Assembly: GCA_964393185.1 (NCBI GenBank)
Contig: CAYMSO010000018.1
Span: 1 to 10,758 of the forward strand
DNA length: 10,758 bases
Source of the DNA: CAYMSO01 sp964393185
Lineage (GTDB): Bacteria; Patescibacteriota; Dojkabacteria; J137
Direction of reading: 5' to 3'
Shown: positions 7,190-10,758 of the stretch, piece after piece
Position numbering within the stretch: the stretch's first letter is position 1
How the letters are laid out: each line of letters opens with the position of its first letter
Notes under the pieces: generated by a model
Seen by the model: only the letters and a program-made list of their open reading frames with translations
Database searches by the model: none
What the model was told of the DNA's origin: nothing
Translations under genes and position numbers: made by a program

Positions 7190-7990
7190 TTAATTATTCA
7201 AATCACGACCATCATAAGGTTCCAAATCATATTCTTGTACGTAAATGACTCCGTTTGATTTGTCTTGTTCTAATATCAAGGTGTGTTTTAAATCACTGCT
7301 CATCATCCCATCAATTTTAATTAAAGAATATTTATCACGTTCAGATGTTACATCTTTTGTGACAATATATTTGCCATATGGCAATTTTTCCAGATCAAAG
7401 AATTTATCATATTCCAATGAAAGCACATCTTTATTGAGTCTAAATGCACCTCTTAAGGGACCATCATTATTAATCACTCTATCGTATCTATAATCTAGTA
7501 AACTTTTAAATCCTGCATGTATTTCTTTTGTATTAGATATTGTTAGTGGCTTAGTCCCCTCTTCATTTAAATATAAATAACTTGCTTTATAATAGTCGAG
7601 TTCATATTCATATATGACTCTTAGAACAAACTCTGTATTATCTTGATTTATTGAAATGGCATTATCAACCCATTTATTTTCATCTTCAAGATTAAATTTA
7701 TATTCCCTTTTTTTATTTCCCTCTCTATCGAAAACCTTGATCTTATTTTCTGCAACATAATTTAGACAAATATCCGTATCGCTATAGCATGAAATTGTTA
7801 TATTTCCGAATGAAATAGGTACTATTCCTCTATTATGTTCAGTGCCAACTCCACTTATAATAAATAAATTATCCTCCCTATCATATACTACCTCTCTTGC
7901 TTTGAAATAATATGCTATAAAACTTACTAATAGTAGTATTATTAAGCAAAGAAAGGTTATTGTTTTTCTGTACTCTAGTACTTTTTTCAT
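7190..7990 (-). CDS. Unrecognised single-pass membrane-anchored extracytoplasmic protein, 266 residues
   Basis: No family is recognised. A short positively charged N-terminus (MKKVLEYRK) is followed by one hydrophobic helix (about 11-28), predicting an N-in, C-out anchor; there is no lipobox or clear cleavage site. The outer part alternates short hydrophobic strands with turns (for example IKVFDREGNKK, 84-94) and may be a beta-rich or propeller-like domain, which is an impression rather than a match. C68 and C75 are the only cysteines outside the membrane helix (C15 is within it) and could form a disulfide. The ATG at 7990 has no Shine-Dalgarno sequence. The gene lies 196 bases downstream of the DsbA-like gene on the same strand, and may belong to the same envelope group or be transcribed separately. 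Confidence 0.8.
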   Translation of the reverse strand: MKKVLEYRKTITFLCLIILLLVSFIAYYFKAREVVYDREDNLFIISGVGTEHNRGIVPISFGNITISCYSDTDICLNYVAENKIKVFDREGNKKREYKFNLEDENKWVDNAISINQDNTEFVLRVIYEYELDYYKASYLYLNEEGTKPLTISNTKEIHAGFKSLLDYRYDRVINNDGPLRGAFRLNKDVLSLEYDKFFDLEKLPYGKYIVTKDVTSERDKYSLIKIDGMMSSDLKHTLILEQDKSNGVIYVQEYDLEPYDGRDLNN

Positions 7991-8073
7991 GGGCAGTTTT
8001 CTGATGAAAATATATAAAATGCTGTAGCGTGATCGTTATGAGCTCCTAAGATTGAATTATTAATAAATCAGGA

Positions 8074-8114
8074 CTGAATATTATAAAAATAGGATTCAGG
8101 CCCCCCATCGAATC
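8074..8114 (-). terminator. Weak hairpin pair, possible terminator or attenuator after the DsbA-like gene
   Basis: On the bottom strand, GATTC (8114-8110) can pair with GAATC (8097-8093) around a loop holding six Gs, followed by CTATTTTTAT. That outlines a weak intrinsic terminator 70-90 bases after the 8187 stop. The CTGAAT at 8099-8094 can instead pair with ATTCAG at 8079-8074, so the two folds exclude each other. The stems are only five or six base pairs and AT-rich, so function is uncertain. The rest of the 7991-8186 spacer holds a small palindrome (TGCAT-AG-ATGCA, 8119-8130) and no convincing gene. Confidence 0.3.
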
Positions 8115-8186
8115 TGATTGCATAGATGCATTCAATAACTATATTGGCAACTAGACGATCTGATGGTATCACCTTATGAATGTTTT

Positions 8187-9635
8187 TTATTGCTGTATAA
8201 ATTTTTGTAAGGTTTCAAGATCTGGATTCTCGATTTCGTTACCATTTTGATCTCTGATTAAAATATCTGAAGATAAGTAATCAACTCCCAACTCTGTTGC
8301 GAATCTACTGTAATCATCATAATATTCAAACTCCATACACACTTGAATGTTTTCTAAACCCACACCTAAATCGCTATCACTTAACGATTTGTACTTAGTA
8401 TTTCGAAGAGTATCAATGTACTTTACTATGTATGCGTAGTAATGGCTGCTTGAGTTATTCTTTTTATAACTTTCAGATTCCGCTATTATGGTTTGAATTG
8501 TACTTATAACTTTACCTTCACTTGCTGCACAGAATATTATATTTTGAATGATGCGACTCTCGGGCGGAAAAGTGTTAGAGGGAATTATTTGTAATCCTAT
8601 TTTATTCTTTTCTGCTTCTAAAACGAGAAGTTTAAATCCTTCATTCATAAAGTTACATCCCTGCACAGAACATAAAGGCTGAATAAATAGTGTCAGTTGT
8701 TTTGGAGCATCTTTTGAACCAAGAAACAGCTTTTCTTTTATCTCATCTTCACTCAGCCTATTACTCTGCCGTATTTCTGCAATTGATTTAGCATCCTTTA
8801 TTTCTTCTATTTTATTACTTATATCTTGCTTACCTAAACCTTCGATTTTATATTCTATTTTATGTATAACAGTCTGCTCAGAGGTATTCAAATAACTGTC
8901 ATTTCTATATTCTTTAAGTTTTATTTCTATTATTACTTTGGATAATTGATTTTTACTCTTTTTTAGAACCATTGAAGCATCCAAGGCCTCATAATCAGCT
9001 AATAAAGCATCTAAGTCAAACTTCTTTACAAGATCATCTCCGTAGGGCGTAAGATCATATTTAAATTCTCCCAACATATTTCCCTTCTGTCCTTCTTCAA
9101 CTTCCTTTTTAATATACTTTTCGGAAAGTAACTCATAGGCACTTGGATACATATTAATTCTCGATTTAATATTTGCATCAAGCAGGGTGTTATCATTTTC
9201 TTTCTCAAATTTAATCCATCTATTTTTTAAATAGTTATACTTTTCAATTACCTCATTAAGTTTTACATATGTTTGTTCGTTATAATTTATTTGATCAAAA
9301 TTTACTTTCTCTTCCAATATATATGGCACATCAACATTTATCTTGGTTGATCTAAAAAAGGTATTACTCTTCATATATTGGGTTCTAATTTCCTCGTCAT
9401 TATCATATTCACCTACCAGACCAAGTATGCCTGTTATTATCTCGTTCACAAAAGGTATTGTAGCTTTAGTATCTGTGTTGCTTATAATTTCTTCGTGGTA
9501 ATTTTCTGTTAATAGAAATGAATCATATTCTTTGCGAATATCACCATATTTATAGAATGCAACTATAGCTTTTGCTATTAGTAGAAATGCTGTTAATGCT
9601 ATAAAAGTCCTAATCAATAATTGTTTTTTGCTCAT
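8187..9635 (-). CDS. Membrane-anchored protein with C-terminal DsbA-like thioredoxin-fold domain
   Basis: The 482-residue protein has a positively charged start, one membrane helix (about 7-27) and an outer region. Residues 30-300 are lysine/glutamate-rich and helical, without a family I recognise. From about 303 the pattern of DsbA-like oxidoreductases appears: FLGSKDAPKQLTLFIQ (304-319), as in GxxxAPVTxxEF; the redox site position filled by CSVQGC (322-327); FCAASEGKV (368-376), as in the family CAxxQGKFW; C433 in the place of the usual late Cys; and DILIRDQNGNEI (457-468), as in the TPTFxxNGxxI segment. The active site is CX4C rather than CX2C, and the usual cis-Pro segment TPT reads SSD (455-457), so redox activity may be altered or lost. 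The gene starts 28 bases after the Vps62-like gene and is probably co-transcribed with it. ATG 9635 has no Shine-Dalgarno sequence. Confidence 0.8.
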   Translation of the reverse strand: MSKKQLLIRTFIALTAFLLIAKAIVAFYKYGDIRKEYDSFLLTENYHEEIISNTDTKATIPFVNEIITGILGLVGEYDNDEEIRTQYMKSNTFFRSTKINVDVPYILEEKVNFDQINYNEQTYVKLNEVIEKYNYLKNRWIKFEKENDNTLLDANIKSRINMYPSAYELLSEKYIKKEVEEGQKGNMLGEFKYDLTPYGDDLVKKFDLDALLADYEALDASMVLKKSKNQLSKVIIEIKLKEYRNDSYLNTSEQTVIHKIEYKIEGLGKQDISNKIEEIKDAKSIAEIRQSNRLSEDEIKEKLFLGSKDAPKQLTLFIQPLCSVQGCNFMNEGFKLLVLEAEKNKIGLQIIPSNTFPPESRIIQNIIFCAASEGKVISTIQTIIAESESYKKNNSSSHYYAYIVKYIDTLRNTKYKSLSDSDLGVGLENIQVCMEFEYYDDYSRFATELGVDYLSSDILIRDQNGNEIENPDLETLQKFIQQ

Positions 9636-9663
9636 AAGGTATATTAAATAAATTTATACAAAA

Positions 9664-10758
9664 TTACCATCTCTCAAACCAATTAGATTTAAAGGTTATA
9701 TTTTCTGGAGGATTGATACCAGCTTTGCTTTCTGCGACTGTTGTTGGCTTGCCCCATTTGCCAGTATAATTCAGGAATGACTGTTCGTTAAAATATGTAC
9801 TTTTTTCCCCAACATTAACCACACTGTTCCATGTTTTCCATTCAATAGCATTACTGCAAGTTAAATCAGCGATTATGCCTTTATCGTATATCAAACTGCA
9901 GTCTGCTACTATCTCGTTATAGCTTAAATCAAAAACGAATTTACCATTAATTTCTTTGTACACGCCATATTTAGAAGTCGAACCGATCTGGTGAGTAGGA
10001 AAAGATGCATGTGTCCCTCGTCCCACATAAACTAGTAGGTGCTTTCCCTCAAATAGCTCTAATTGAGATTTATTATATATTCCGGTACCATTGGTAACTT
10101 TTTCATTATGCGCAGCAAAGAAAACTTGACTTACTTCATATTCATTATTACTTTTTTCTATTAATTTAAGAGTTATATGTTCCCAGTCACCTCCATGTTC
10201 TCCTATTTTTACTAAGTATTCTTCTACAGCTGGAGGTAAGTTATGTGGATAGAAAAACCAGTACTGGATATAAATATTTGATCCATCTCTATATGCATGT
10301 GCATACGATCTCCAGTTTCCTAGATTTAACTTATCACCCCGCCTGTCAATATCATTCTTTATATTAGTATAAAATCTAAGCGCATTATCACTACTAGACT
10401 TAACTCTTTCTCCGGTCTCACTGCATGCTAGAAAAGATTGTTTAACTCCAGACTCTCCTATTAATAAATTTCCCTGCTCTGAAATTGGGTTTCTAACTTC
10501 TGTATCATCACACGGATAAGATTGATCAAAATTCAAACTCATACCTAGCATTACCCAATCTACGCTGGATGGTAGTAGTTTCTCTTCTCCATGTACAAGT
10601 ACATATGGTGCGAAATCTACTATTAACTCGTTTTCTAATTTATCTTCTATTCCATCCCCATCTAAATCGACTTGGCTTGGAGTATACTTGCATCCATCAA
10701 GAGTAGTCTCTATATACCACCCCTTATTCTCCAAAGTACCTCTTTCGAATGTAATATA
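9664..10758 (-). CDS. Vps62-family protein with calcium-loop-like motif, 5' end outside the window
   Basis: The reading frame is open to the right window edge: eight more codons (YITFERGT) precede the TTG at 10734 with no stop. I therefore treat the gene as 5'-incomplete; TTG 10734 is only an internal candidate start. Counting from that TTG, the 356 residues match the Vps62 (DUF946-like) family known from fungi, plants and some bacteria: FAPYVLVHGEEKLLPSSVDW (41-60), IYIQYWFFYPHN (154-165), HGGDWEHITLKL (180-191), VYVGRGTHASFP (235-246) and TGKWGKP (324-330). Before the domain, DLDGDGIED (23-31) fits a DxDxDG calcium loop of the dockerin/EF-hand/thrombospondin-3 type. Five cysteines (15, 75, 104, 279, 293) and the membrane-anchored neighbours suggest export, with any signal sequence lying beyond the edge. 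The biochemical role of the family is not established. It is the first gene seen of the - strand envelope group. Confidence 0.85.
   Translation of the reverse strand, partial: YITFERGTLENKGWYIETTLDGCKYTPSQVDLDGDGIEDKLENELIVDFAPYVLVHGEEKLLPSSVDWVMLGMSLNFDQSYPCDDTEVRNPISEQGNLLIGESGVKQSFLACSETGERVKSSSDNALRFYTNIKNDIDRRGDKLNLGNWRSYAHAYRDGSNIYIQYWFFYPHNLPPAVEEYLVKIGEHGGDWEHITLKLIEKSNNEYEVSQVFFAAHNEKVTNGTGIYNKSQLELFEGKHLLVYVGRGTHASFPTHQIGSTSKYGVYKEINGKFVFDLSYNEIVADCSLIYDKGIIADLTCSNAIEWKTWNSVVNVGEKSTYFNEQSFLNYTGKWGKPTTVAESKAGINPPENITFKSNWFERW

Noticed and set aside
7245..7493. Open frame of 82 codons on the + strand
   Set aside because: It is antisense to the 266-residue anchored protein, and Ser/Leu-rich as expected of an antisense frame.
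7991..8186. Possible tRNA or small RNA gene in the 196-base spacer
   Set aside because: No cloverleaf arms, T-loop or CCA-like end could be found; only short hairpins are present.
9664..10734. Complete gene starting at TTG 10734
   Set aside because: The frame stays open to the window edge, TTG is a rare start, and the protein would lack the export signal expected here; an upstream start outside the window is more likely.

Overview
The window is AT-rich DNA (about one third G+C by eye) packed with intron-free genes. Nine protein genes cover nearly all of it, with short gaps of 13 to 196 bases. All stop codons read are TAA or TAG, and the frames fit the standard bacterial code. None of the start codons has a recognisable Shine-Dalgarno sequence, while good TATAAT-type -10 boxes occur. 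The gene content (compact THUMP methyltransferase, Dda/RecD-like helicase, divergent PP2C phosphatase, many unrecognised or single-pass membrane proteins) would suit a reduced-genome bacterium such as a Candidate Phyla Radiation (Patescibacteria) member. That placement is inference; no rRNA or marker gene here tests it.

Layout, left to right. Bases 1-56 are a tandem heptamer (AACCGAT, eight units) that stops four bases before the start codon of a THUMP-domain RNA methyltransferase (61-1092, +). Next come two tail-to-tail genes of unknown role with zincin-like motifs: a + strand protein with an off-register HEIVAWH motif (1164-2069) and a - strand protein with a proper HEWIH motif and a later glutamate (2104-3072). 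Further right on the - strand lies a probable two-gene operon: a PP2C-type phosphatase with a charged C-terminal extension (5960-4332), then, 16 bases later, a 12-helix MFS transporter (4315-3140). Diverging from the phosphatase gene across 37 bases is an SF1B helicase (5998-7176, +), which looks leaderless.

The right third is a - strand group of extracytoplasmic proteins. First is a Vps62-family protein with a calcium-loop-like motif, whose 5' end runs off the window. After 27 bases follows a membrane-anchored protein with a C-terminal DsbA-like thioredoxin fold and an altered CX4C active site. Then comes a 196-base spacer with competing hairpins, and finally a small membrane-anchored protein with two external cysteines. 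A reasonable but untested reading is that this is an envelope module in which the thioredoxin-fold protein acts on neighbouring cysteine-containing proteins.

I saw no insertion sequence, CRISPR array, tRNA, rRNA or clear canonical intrinsic terminator, and no gene-free stretch over 300 bases.
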